Shown in pieces: positions 1-7,323 of a stretch of DNA of 64,000 nucleotides. Every line of letters starts with the position of its first letter. Position 1 is the first letter of the stretch. The notes under the pieces were generated by a model. The model saw only the letters and a program-made list of their open reading frames with translations, did no database searches and was not told the origin of the DNA. Source of the stretch: Pseudomonadota bacterium (GTDB taxonomy: Bacteria; Pseudomonadota; Gammaproteobacteria; Xanthomonadales; Rhodanobacteraceae); the NCBI GenBank assembly GCA_018241365.1, contig JAFEDX010000193.1, forward strand, positions 1 through 64,000, in the 5' to 3' direction. The position numbers were made by a program, and so were the translations under genes.

Positions 1-1007
1 TCGCCCAGCAGGTCATGCACGCCTGCCACGTCGCCCACCACCACCGGGCAACCGCAACCGATCGCTTCCATCAACGCCACCGGCAAGCCTTCCTGGTCGC
101 CGGAACGGTCGCGGATGAAAGGCGCGACGAACAGCGCAGCGTGCCGATACAGCGCGGGCAGTTCGGCCTGCGGCGTGGCGCCCCTGAACTCCACCCGGTC
201 GGCAATGCCGAGGCGCAACGCCTGCGCTTGCAGGTTGGCGAGTTCGGGACCGAATCCGGCGATGACCAGCCGTATTCGCGGGCGTTCGGCCCGCACCGCC
301 GGCAACGCCGCCAGCAGGTGTACCAGCCCCTTCTTCGGAACCAACCGGCCGACGAACAGCAATTCGTCACTCGCACGCGGCTCGTTGGTATCCGGCACGA
401 AGCGCTGCTGCAGGTCCACGCCCATCGGCAGCACTTCCAGCAACGGCGGGTGCAGGCCGATGCGCGCGACTTCGTCGCGCATCGCGGTGCTGACCACGGT
501 CATGCCCGAACAAGCTGCCGCCACGGCACGCTTCATGCGGGTTGCAAGCCCGCCGCGCAGGCCGAACAGGTCGCCCCCGTGCGAGGTGACCAGATACGGA
601 ATGCCATGCCATTCCAGGAGCTGGCGCGCCACCCAGCCCTGCGGCAGCAACCAGTGCGCGTGTACCACGTCCACCTTGCGCCCGCGCAGGATGCGCCGCG
701 CCGCGAGATACTGGCCCATGATGAACCCCGGCACCAGCAGCCACTTCCACCGCGACCGGCGCAGGTTGACGGCGATGCCGCCTGCGTTGACCAGGGTCTG
801 CCAGCGCCGCGGTGCATAGCGGTACCGTACGACTTCGACACCCTCGAACAGACCGCTCGCATCGGCGCCGGGCGCATCCGGCACCAGCGCGATGACATCG
901 AAACGATCGACCAGCCGCTTGCACAATTCGTGGACGAAACCGGGTTCGGGGTCGTCATGCCAGCGCGGGTAGGTGGAGGCCAGCACCAGCAGGACAGGCT
1001 TGCCCAT
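1..1007 (-). CDS. GT4-type glycosyltransferase, 3' end missing
   Basis: Glycosyltransferase group 1 (GT-B fold, GT4-like) expected to add a sugar from a nucleotide-sugar donor to a lipid-linked or surface glycan at the cytoplasmic face of the inner membrane. The gene runs off the left edge; 335 codons are present without a stop. The ATG at 1007 (MGKPVLLVLASTYPRW) follows a GGAAGGGG purine run. Recognisable parts are an N-terminal HAHWLLPQGW stretch, LLFVGRLVPKKGL at the start of the donor domain, and a C-terminal E-x7-E region (EGLPVALMEAIGCGCPVVVG). It lies 32 bp after a methyltransferase gene on the same strand and is probably the last or a later gene of that operon. The exact sugar and acceptor cannot be told. 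Confidence 0.85.
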   Translation of the reverse strand, partial: MGKPVLLVLASTYPRWHDDPEPGFVHELCKRLVDRFDVIALVPDAPGADASGLFEGVEVVRYRYAPRRWQTLVNAGGIAVNLRRSRWKWLLVPGFIMGQYLAARRILRGRKVDVVHAHWLLPQGWVARQLLEWHGIPYLVTSHGGDLFGLRGGLATRMKRAVAAACSGMTVVSTAMRDEVARIGLHPPLLEVLPMGVDLQQRFVPDTNEPRASDELLFVGRLVPKKGLVHLLAALPAVRAERPRIRLVIAGFGPELANLQAQALRLGIADRVEFRGATPQAELPALYRHAALFVAPFIRDRSGDQEGLPVALMEAIGCGCPVVVGDVAGVHDLLG

Positions 1008-1039
1008 CCCCTTCCCGCACCGCTTCCCGGACTGCACAT

Positions 1040-1786
1040 TCAAGGTTTGCGTGCCTCGATCTCGTAGCCATCCGTCATCGCATCCCAGTCTGGCCATACC
1101 TTGCTCAGCAACCAGGCACACAGATTGACCATCAGGACCCCGACGGCAGCAACCGGCAACAAAAGTATCCGCCATCCGCGTGGTGCGTTCAGGGCACCTC
1201 CTGCGATCGCGAGGCAGGCCAACAAACCTGCCGCTGCGACTGCGTTGCTGCGGCGACGCAGCGAAACAACCTCCAATCCGGCTCGATTCAGGTCCCGCTG
1301 CAATCCGTACCGGGAGTAGCGCTGGAAGTCGTACGGGGCATCGTGGATGGGGTACAGGAAAGGCATCGACAGCCATACACGCCCGCCGGGCTTGGCAACC
1401 CGGGCGGACTCCGCCACGACCCATGCCGGATCGGAGACGTGTTCCAGGACTTCCAGGCACAACACGCCATCCATGCTGGCGTCAGCAAACGGGAGCGACC
1501 TGGCATCGGCAAAAACATGGGGATGTCCGCCGTACAGGTCGCGCCCGGTCGCAGGGTAATCGAGCGCGATGTAATGCGCGGAGGCAGGCAGATGGGGTTC
1601 GATCCAGCGATCCGCGGCGCCGATGTCCAGCACCGATCCGGTCATCGAACCAATGCCTGCCGGAACACGACGCCTGCCAAGCAGCCACTGCGGGTGAAGC
1701 GGCGTACGCCGAGCCAGCTTCGTTACTCGACGCAAGGCAAGCAGCAAGCCTCGGGAGCGCGAATGCGGGGGGTTAGCGGACATCAA
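1040..1786 (-). CDS. SAM-dependent methyltransferase (type 11) with C-terminal membrane segments
   Basis: Class I SAM-dependent methyltransferase of 248 residues. Motif I is VLDIGAADRW (about residue 52), followed by an acidic FADARSLPF motif and LCLEVLEHV, typical of the Methyltransf_11 family. After the catalytic part come two hydrophobic stretches (about residues 180-220), so the protein is probably anchored in the inner membrane. It sits between a GT2 and a GT4 glycosyltransferase on the same strand with short gaps (59 and 32 bp), which suggests methylation or processing of the same glycan or lipid carrier. Substrate unknown. The start at 1786 gives MMSANPPH; the second ATG is equally possible. 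Confidence 0.8.
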   Translation of the reverse strand: MMSANPPHSRSRGLLLALRRVTKLARRTPLHPQWLLGRRRVPAGIGSMTGSVLDIGAADRWIEPHLPASAHYIALDYPATGRDLYGGHPHVFADARSLPFADASMDGVLCLEVLEHVSDPAWVVAESARVAKPGGRVWLSMPFLYPIHDAPYDFQRYSRYGLQRDLNRAGLEVVSLRRRSNAVAAAGLLACLAIAGGALNAPRGWRILLLPVAAVGVLMVNLCAWLLSKVWPDWDAMTDGYEIEARKP

Positions 1787-1845
1787 ACGGACCGCTGGAC
1801 TGGGAAAACGTCGGTATTGCCGGCATTGAATGCGCTCGCAGTACG

Positions 1846-2694
1846 TCAGTCATCGCGCCGGTAGGTCAGCGAGGTGATCTGCTCGGATACGAGGCCAATC
1901 AGGAAGATGATCACGGCGGCGCTCCACAGCGCTGCGCTGATCAGGCTGAGCCGGTGGGAACCGAGGAAGGTGTAGGCCCAGTAAATCCAGCCGAGCAGGA
2001 AGAACACCACGGCGGTGGGTGCGAACAGTTTCAGCGGCGCGTACAGGGTGGCGATCTTGAAGATGATCAGCAGGAAGCGGACGCCGTCGCGCAGCGGCCG
2101 GATGTGGCTTTTGCCGGTACGTTCCGCCGCCCGGATCGGCACATAGGCGACCGGATAGGCGCTGCGGAAGAACGCCATGGTGGAAGTGGTCGGATAGCTG
2201 AATCCATTCGGCAGCAGGTGGATGAACTCGCGGAACTTGCCGGCGCGTGCGGCGCGGAAGCCCGAGGTGAGGTCGCGCACGGGATGGCCGGTCATCTTGG
2301 TGGCCAGCCAGTTGTAGAAGGTGTTGGCGATGCCACGCCCGACGCCGGCCTGGTCGCCCCAGCCGCGCGCGCCGACCACCATGTCGTAGCCTTCGTCGAG
2401 TTTGGCCAGCAGGCGCGGAATGTCGGCGGGATCGTGCTGGCCATCGGCATCCATGAACACCAGCACGTCGCCGTGCGCCGCGCGGGCGCCACGCTTGATC
2501 GCGGCGCCATTGCCCATCGAATACGGCGTGCCGACGCGCACGACACCATGCCCGGCACACAGCGCAGCGGTAGCGTCGGTGGAACCATCGTCGGATACGA
2601 TGATTTCGGCTTCCGGTTGCGCCGCGCGCAGGGCCGGCAGCAATGCGGCAAGCGCGACGGCTTCGTTCTTGGCCGGCAGGATGATGCTGAGCAC
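1846..2694 (-). CDS. GT2 glycosyltransferase, polyprenyl-phosphate sugar synthase type
   Basis: Family 2 glycosyltransferase of 282 residues, resembling dolichyl/undecaprenyl-phosphate mannose or glucose synthases. It starts directly with the nucleotide-binding motif MLSIILPAKNEA, carries DDGSTD (about residue 36) and the metal-binding DADGQHDP (about residue 82), and ends in two or three transmembrane helices. Such enzymes load a sugar on a polyprenyl phosphate. It is the first gene of a leftward cluster with a methyltransferase and a GT4 enzyme, so it may feed their pathway. The start ATG at 2694 is followed upstream by the shared 333 bp spacer to pilB. Confidence 0.85.
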   Translation of the reverse strand: MLSIILPAKNEAVALAALLPALRAAQPEAEIIVSDDGSTDATAALCAGHGVVRVGTPYSMGNGAAIKRGARAAHGDVLVFMDADGQHDPADIPRLLAKLDEGYDMVVGARGWGDQAGVGRGIANTFYNWLATKMTGHPVRDLTSGFRAARAGKFREFIHLLPNGFSYPTTSTMAFFRSAYPVAYVPIRAAERTGKSHIRPLRDGVRFLLIIFKIATLYAPLKLFAPTAVVFFLLGWIYWAYTFLGSHRLSLISAALWSAAVIIFLIGLVSEQITSLTYRRDD

Positions 2695-2872
2695 TGGGGT
2701 TTCCCTTGAGGTCGCGGCATCTTAGCGCAGGTAACAACATCGCCCGCGCAAGCGACATATCCGCTACGCCCCGGCACGCCCATTCATGCAGAAGAGCCAG
2801 CCGCAGGAGGGCCGGAAGGCCCGACTGGGCTTGCGAGGGCGTTGCGGCGTGACGTCCATGGCCGAGAACTCC

Positions 2873-2898
2873 GTGGTCGCGGCTCCCGCCGCTCCTAC
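2873..2898 (-). repeat. REP-like palindrome, GTAGGAGCG family, single copy
   Basis: Read on the minus strand this is GTAGGAGCGGCGGGAGCCGC followed by GACCAC: a 26 bp unit with an imperfect GCGGC/GCCGC stem. The same core occurs at 9700-9777 and 11234-11284. Repeats of this type (REP, often mobilised by RAYT transposases) are common between genes of Xanthomonadales and pseudomonads. No RAYT gene is visible in the window. Confidence 0.75.
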
Positions 2899-2910
2899 TC
2901 CAGCATGGCG

Positions 2911-2927
2911 TTGGCACGAATCAAGCA
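2911..2927 (+). promoter_or_regulatory. Candidate sigma-54 promoter of pilB
   Basis: TTGGCACGAATCAAGCA has the invariant GG-N10-GC spacing of -24/-12 promoters, and TGGCACG matches the -24 element perfectly. The -12 half (AAGCA instead of TTGCA) is weaker. It lies about 100 bp upstream of the pilB ATG. Pilin genes in pseudomonads and xanthomonads are RpoN-dependent, so control of pilB by RpoN is plausible but not shown here. Confidence 0.45.
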
Positions 2928-3027
2928 TCCCGTTTGGGGAAATGGGACGCGGTTCTCGCCGCGGCCTGCCCAATGGGTGGGTTTTGCGCTACATTCGACT
3001 TGCGAATTAAGGGCTTCGACAACTTTC

Positions 3028-4758
3028 ATGGCAACACAGATGAATCCGGCACCCAGCATGCCCGGCTTGTCCGGCATTCCGCGCCGCCTGGCGCTGGAAG
3101 GCGTGCTGTCGGAAGCCGATGCCCGCTCGGCGGTGGAAGACGCCGCCAGGCAGAAAATGTCCGTGACGACCTACATGGTCGAGAACGGCATCGTCGATGG
3201 CCTGCGCATGACCCAGGCGCTGTCGGCCGAATTCGGCGTGCCGATGCTGGACATCTCGGCGGTGGATGTCACCCAGCTGCCGATGGGCACGCTGAGCGAG
3301 GAGCTGATCGAGAAGCACACCGCGCTGCCGCTGATGAAGCGCGGCAACCGCCTGTTCGTGGGCGTGAAGGATCCGGCCAACCCGCGCGCGCTGGAAGAGA
3401 TCAAGTTCCACACCAACCTCGCGATCGAGCCGGTCCTGATCGAAACCGAGCAGCTGAAGCGCGGCATCGAGCAAGCGCAGAACGCACAAAGCATCAACAT
3501 CGGCGGCAGCGATGGCGACGAGGAACTCGACGGCCTTAGCCTTGGTGAAGACGACGATGCCGCCGACAATGCGGTGGTCGACCCCAACAGTACCGACGAC
3601 GCGCCGGTGGTGAAGTACGTCAACAAGATCCTGCTGGACGCGATCAAGCGCGGCGCCTCGGACATCCACTTCGAGCCTTACGAAATGAAATACCGCGTGC
3701 GGGTACGTATGGACGGCGTGCTGCGTGCGGTGTCGTCGCCGCCGCTGAAGATGGCGCCACGCATCGCGTCGCGCCTGAAGGTGATGTCGCGCCTCGACAT
3801 CGCCGAGCGCCGCGTTCCGCAGGACGGGCGCATGAAGCTCAACCTGTCCAAGACCAAGTCGTTCGATTTCCGCGTCTCGACCCTGCCGACGCTGGGCGGC
3901 GAAAAGATCGTGCTGCGCATCCTGGATGCCGCAGCGGCAAGGCTGGGCATCGAGAAGCTCGGCTACGAAGAAGACCAGAAGGAACTGTTCCTCGAGGCCA
4001 TCAACAAGCCCTACGGCATGGTGCTGGTGACCGGTCCGACCGGCTCGGGCAAGACGGTATCGCTGTACACCGCGCTCAACATCCTGAACACGGTCGGCCG
4101 CAACATCTCGACGGTGGAAGACCCGGTCGAAATCCGGGTCGAGGGCATCAACCAGGTGCAGCACAGCGACAAACGCGGCATGACCTTCGCCGCCGCGTTG
4201 CGCTCGTTCCTGCGCCAGGACCCGGACGTGATCATGGTCGGCGAAATCCGCGACCTCGAAACCGCGGAGATCGCGGTGAAGGCCGCGCAGACGGGCCACA
4301 TGGTGCTGTCCACCCTGCACACCAACGACGCCTCGCAAACCATCACCCGCCTGATGAACATGGGCATTGCGCCCTACAACCTCACCTCGTCGGTAACGCT
4401 GGTGATCGCCCAACGCCTGGCGCGGCGCCTGCACGACTGCAAGAAGCCCCTGGAACTGCCCAAGGCGGCGCTGCTGGCGGAAGGCTTCACGGAAGCGGAA
4501 GTCGATCGCGGTTTGACGCTGTACGACGCGGTAGGCTGCTCGGGCTGCAACGAAGGCTACAAGGGCCGGGTCGGCATCTACGAAGTGATGCCGATGACGG
4601 AGGAAATCCAGAAGGCCATCCTGGAGGGCGGCAACGCCATCCAGATCGCCGAGGCCGCACGCCACGCCGGTGTGCGCAACCTCAGGCAGTCGGCCTTGAT
4701 GAAGGTGAAGCAAGGTATCACCAGTTTGGCCGAGATCGATCGCGTTACCAAGGATTGA
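3028..4758 (+). CDS. pilB: Type IV pilus extension ATPase PilB
   Basis: Cytoplasmic hexameric ATPase that powers pilus assembly on the PilC platform. The 576-residue product has an N-terminal MshEN/GSPII_E_N domain (LEGVLSEADA, LSAEFGVPMLD), then the secretion ATPase core with Walker A GPTGSGKTVSLYT, an Asp box, Walker B GEIRDLETAEIA and the His box LSTLHTND. I chose the ATG at 3028 (MATQMNPAPSMPG) because the reading frame further upstream is repeat-like and the length fits the family. A TAAGGG lies 14 bases upstream, rather far for a Shine-Dalgarno. The zinc-loop cysteines are C471, C504 and C507; the usual fourth Cys is missing, with His469 nearby. It heads pilB-pilC-pilD-coaE; no pilin gene is adjacent. 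Confidence 0.95.
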   Translation: MATQMNPAPSMPGLSGIPRRLALEGVLSEADARSAVEDAARQKMSVTTYMVENGIVDGLRMTQALSAEFGVPMLDISAVDVTQLPMGTLSEELIEKHTALPLMKRGNRLFVGVKDPANPRALEEIKFHTNLAIEPVLIETEQLKRGIEQAQNAQSINIGGSDGDEELDGLSLGEDDDAADNAVVDPNSTDDAPVVKYVNKILLDAIKRGASDIHFEPYEMKYRVRVRMDGVLRAVSSPPLKMAPRIASRLKVMSRLDIAERRVPQDGRMKLNLSKTKSFDFRVSTLPTLGGEKIVLRILDAAAARLGIEKLGYEEDQKELFLEAINKPYGMVLVTGPTGSGKTVSLYTALNILNTVGRNISTVEDPVEIRVEGINQVQHSDKRGMTFAAALRSFLRQDPDVIMVGEIRDLETAEIAVKAAQTGHMVLSTLHTNDASQTITRLMNMGIAPYNLTSSVTLVIAQRLARRLHDCKKPLELPKAALLAEGFTEAEVDRGLTLYDAVGCSGCNEGYKGRVGIYEVMPMTEEIQKAILEGGNAIQIAEAARHAGVRNLRQSALMKVKQGITSLAEIDRVTKD

Positions 4759-4769
4759 AGGAAGTCCAA

Positions 4770-4891
4770 CTCCCCTCTCCCATCGGGAGAGGGGTTGAGG
4801 GTGAGGGTTCGATCAATACCGAGCCTTCGCGAATCCGAACCCTCACCCGCCCCTTCGGGGCACCCTCTCCCAAGGGGAGAGGGAGAAAAGC
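4770..4891 (+). repeat. Palindromic element, CCCTCTCCC family, upstream of pilC
   Basis: Two outer hairpins, CCCCTCTCCC-atc-GGGAGAGGGG and CCCTCTCCC-aa-GGGGAGAGGG, enclose a long inner inverted repeat (GAGGGTGAGGGTTCG against CGAACCCTCACCC) and a small GCCCCTTCGGGGC hairpin. The G-rich right arm ends 20 bp before the pilC start. Related copies stand at 6189-6219, 7148-7316, 19030-19190 and 61479-61602, each just upstream of a start codon. Confidence 0.85.
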
Positions 4892-4911
4892 ACAAATGGG
4901 GAACCTGACCA

Positions 4912-6183
4912 ATGCCCACCGCCACCCTCGCAAGCAAGCCCGCTGCCGGCAACGTCGGCGCCGCTCGTGCGGCGGTCAAGCAATTGACCGTGTACGAATG
5001 GACCGCGCTGGACAAACGCGGCGTCAAGATGAAGGGCGAGATGCAGTCGCGCAATGCCAGCCTGGTCAAGGCCGAGCTGCGGCGGCAAGGCATGAACCCG
5101 CAGGGGGTCAAGGAAAAACCCAAACCCCTGTTTGGCGCCGCGGGCTCGCGCGTGAAGCCGCGCGACGTGGCCATCTTCAGCCGCCAGATCGCCACCATGA
5201 TGGCGGCCGGCGTGCCGATGGTGCAGGCGTTCGAGATCATTGCCGGCGGCCAGCGCAACGTGCGCTTCAAGAACATGCTGACCGACGTCAAGCAGAACAT
5301 CGAAGGCGGTTCGGCCCTGCACGAGGCGATGGCGAAGTACCCGGTGCAGTTCGACGAGCTGTACCGCAACCTGGTGCGCGCCGGCGAGTCGGCGGGCGTG
5401 CTGGACACGGTGCTCGATACCGTGGCCACCTACAAGGAGCGCATCGAGAGCATCAAGGGCAAGATCAAGAAGGCCCTGTTCTATCCGGCGATGGTGATGG
5501 TGGTGGCGTTCCTGGTGATGCTGGTGCTGCTGGTGTTCGTGGTGCCGGTGTTCCAGAACGTGTTTGCCAGTGCGGGCGTGGCGCTGCCGGCCTTCACCCA
5601 GATGGTGGTGGACCTGTCGAACTTCATGCAGCACTACTGGGCGCCGTTCCTGATCGTGCTGATCGCCTTGATCGTGGGCATCATCATGGCGTACAAGCGC
5701 TCGGAAAAGATGGCGCACACGGTGGACCGGATGTCGCTGAAGATTCCGATCATCGGCAACATCCTGCGGCAGTCGGCCATCGCGCGTTTCGCACGCACGC
5801 TGGGCGTCACCTTCCACGCCGGCGTGCCGCTGGTCGAGGCGCTCGACTCGGTATCCGGCGCGACCGGCAGCGTGGTCTACGGGCAAGCCATCCGCAAGAT
5901 GCGTGACGACGTTGCGGTCGGCCACCAGTTGCACCTCGCCATGTCCCAGACCAACCTGTTCCCGAACATGGTCACCCAGATGGTGTCGATCGGCGAGGAA
6001 TCCGGCGCGCTGGACTCGATGCTGTTCAAGGTGGCCGAGTTCTACGAGGAAGAAGTCGGGAACGCGGTGGACACCCTGTCCACGCTGCTGGAGCCCCTGA
6101 TCATGGTGATCATCGGCATCCTCGTCGGCGGCATGGTGATCGCGTTGTACCTGCCCATCTTCAAGCTGGCGGGCACGTTCTGA
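4912..6183 (+). CDS. pilC: Type IV pilus inner-membrane platform protein PilC
   Basis: Polytopic inner-membrane protein on which PilB and PilT act during pilus extension and retraction. The product has 423 residues with two GspF/T2SSF domains (about residues 85-210 and 290-410). Each carries the typical F-x-RQ-x-A-T-M-M-x-A-GVP-x pattern (SRQIATMMAAGVPMVQAFE; RFARTLGVTFHAGVPLVEAL). Membrane segments follow near residues 190-215 and 235-255 and at the C-terminus. The ATG at 4912 has GGGGA nine bases upstream. The N-terminus is about 15 residues longer than in common homologues. It lies between two palindromic elements, separating it from pilB (153 bp) and pilD (37 bp). Confidence 0.95.
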   Translation: MPTATLASKPAAGNVGAARAAVKQLTVYEWTALDKRGVKMKGEMQSRNASLVKAELRRQGMNPQGVKEKPKPLFGAAGSRVKPRDVAIFSRQIATMMAAGVPMVQAFEIIAGGQRNVRFKNMLTDVKQNIEGGSALHEAMAKYPVQFDELYRNLVRAGESAGVLDTVLDTVATYKERIESIKGKIKKALFYPAMVMVVAFLVMLVLLVFVVPVFQNVFASAGVALPAFTQMVVDLSNFMQHYWAPFLIVLIALIVGIIMAYKRSEKMAHTVDRMSLKIPIIGNILRQSAIARFARTLGVTFHAGVPLVEALDSVSGATGSVVYGQAIRKMRDDVAVGHQLHLAMSQTNLFPNMVTQMVSIGEESGALDSMLFKVAEFYEEEVGNAVDTLSTLLEPLIMVIIGILVGGMVIALYLPIFKLAGTF

Positions 6184-6188
6184 CGATG

Positions 6189-6219
6189 CATCCGGCCCCT
6201 CTCCCCTCGGGAGAGGGGC
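6189..6219 (+). repeat. Short palindromic element, CCCTCTCCC family, abutting pilD
   Basis: A minimal copy: GCCCCTCTCCCCTCGGGAGA followed by GGGGC, forming one hairpin that ends one base before the pilD ATG. Its GGGAGAGGGG arm is the only Shine-Dalgarno-like sequence available to pilD. Confidence 0.85.
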
Positions 6220-6220
6220 C

Positions 6221-7099
6221 ATGAATTCCATGCTCACACCGCCGTTCGGCGTGCCGTTCGCGTTCTGGATCGCGATGGCCGGCGTGCTCGGGCTGATCGT
6301 CGGCAGCTTCCTCAACGTGGTGATCCTGCGCCTGCCGGCGCGGATGGAATACTTCTGGCGGCGCGACGCGCGCGACATGCTGGAACTGGCTCCGGACGGC
6401 GAAGCCGCGCCGCCGGACCTGGTGCGCAAGGGTTCGCACTGTCCGCATTGCAAACATCCGCTGGCCGCATGGGACAACGTTCCGCTGCTGTCGTGGCTGC
6501 TGCTGCGCGGCCGCTGCCGCTACTGCAAGGCCCCGATCTCGATCCAGTACCCGCTGGTGGAACTGCTCACCGGCGCGGCCAGTGCGATCGTCGTGTGGAA
6601 GTTCGGCGTTGGCTGGCAGGCCGCGGCGGGACTGGTGTTCACGTGGATCCTGGTTGCCGCGGCCGGCATCGACTTCCGCACGCAACTGCTGCCCGACTCG
6701 CTGACGCTGCCGCTGTTGTGGCTGGGACTGTTGGCATCGCTGGTGCCCTTGTTCGTGCCCACCCACGACGCGTTGATCGGCGCGGCGGCAGGTTATGTTT
6801 CGCTGTGGGCGGTGTACTGGATCTTCAAACTCGCAACCGGCAAGGAAGGCATGGGTTACGGCGACTTCAAGCTGTTTGCCGCGGCCGGCGCCTGGATGGG
6901 CTGGACGGCGTTGTTGCCGGTGATCATCCTGTCCGCGCTGTCGGGCGCGATCATCGGCTTGCTGATGCTGAAGACGCGCGGGCAGGACCGCTCGGTGCCG
7001 ATCCCATTCGGCCCCTTCCTCGCAGCGGGCATGTGGGTGTGGCTGGTCGCGGGGCCGCAGATTTTCTCGGCCTACGTGCGATTGTTGGGCGCCGGATAG
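6221..7099 (+). CDS. pilD: Prepilin peptidase / N-methyltransferase PilD
   Basis: Bifunctional inner-membrane enzyme that cleaves the leader of type IV prepilins and N-methylates the new terminus; also used by type II secretion pseudopilins. The 292-residue product shows the N-terminal peptidase_A24 N domain with the zinc cysteines C74-x2-C77 and C99-x2-C102. The catalytic aspartates are D151 (GIDFRTQLLPD) and D215 in GMGYGDFKLF. About eight hydrophobic segments are present. The ATG at 6221 is preceded directly by the palindromic repeat arm GGGAGAGGGGCC, which must act as ribosome-binding site; a second ATG (6230) is possible. Confidence 0.95.
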   Translation: MNSMLTPPFGVPFAFWIAMAGVLGLIVGSFLNVVILRLPARMEYFWRRDARDMLELAPDGEAAPPDLVRKGSHCPHCKHPLAAWDNVPLLSWLLLRGRCRYCKAPISIQYPLVELLTGAASAIVVWKFGVGWQAAAGLVFTWILVAAAGIDFRTQLLPDSLTLPLLWLGLLASLVPLFVPTHDALIGAAAGYVSLWAVYWIFKLATGKEGMGYGDFKLFAAAGAWMGWTALLPVIILSALSGAIIGLLMLKTRGQDRSVPIPFGPFLAAGMWVWLVAGPQIFSAYVRLLGAG

Positions 7100-7147
7100 C
7101 GGACAGAGATTCCTGCTTGAGAGGCGCGCAACATTCGCGGGCACCTG

Positions 7148-7316
7148 CTCCCCTCCCCTGCGAAAGAGCCATCCGTGGCCGCGCCGTGGTACCCAGAAGG
7201 GACGGATGAAGGTACGCTCACGCGCAACCACCAGCATCCGGACTGGAGTTGACCATCCGCACGTTCGCACCCTCATCCAACACCGCGCGCCAGCTTTCCC
7301 CGGAAGGAGAAGGACG
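7148..7316 (+). repeat. Degenerate palindromic element, CCCTCTCCC family, upstream of the phosphoethanolamine-transferase-like gene
   Basis: The parts keep the order of the other copies: CTCCCCTCCCC at the left, GGATGAAGGTACG in the middle, GCACCCTCATCC, and TTCCCCGGAAGGAGAAGG at the right. It has decayed more than its relatives. Its right arm ends eight bases before the TTG at 7324, which favours that codon as the start of the next gene. Confidence 0.6.
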
Positions 7317-7323
7317 CGGCAGG

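Larger units (their letters stand above)
2695..3027. other. Divergent spacer between GT2 gene and pilB
   Basis: 333 bp without a supported gene. It holds a single REP-like palindrome (2873-2898) and a sigma-54-like promoter (2911-2927) reading towards pilB. A TACATT hexamer about 36 bp before the pilB start could be a housekeeping -10 box, but I see no matching -35. Confidence 0.6.

Noticed and set aside
7249..7323. TTG at 7249 as start of the phosphoethanolamine-transferase-like gene
   Set aside because: It lies within the degenerate palindromic element and has no spaced Shine-Dalgarno; the TTG at 7324 does. It cannot be excluded fully.
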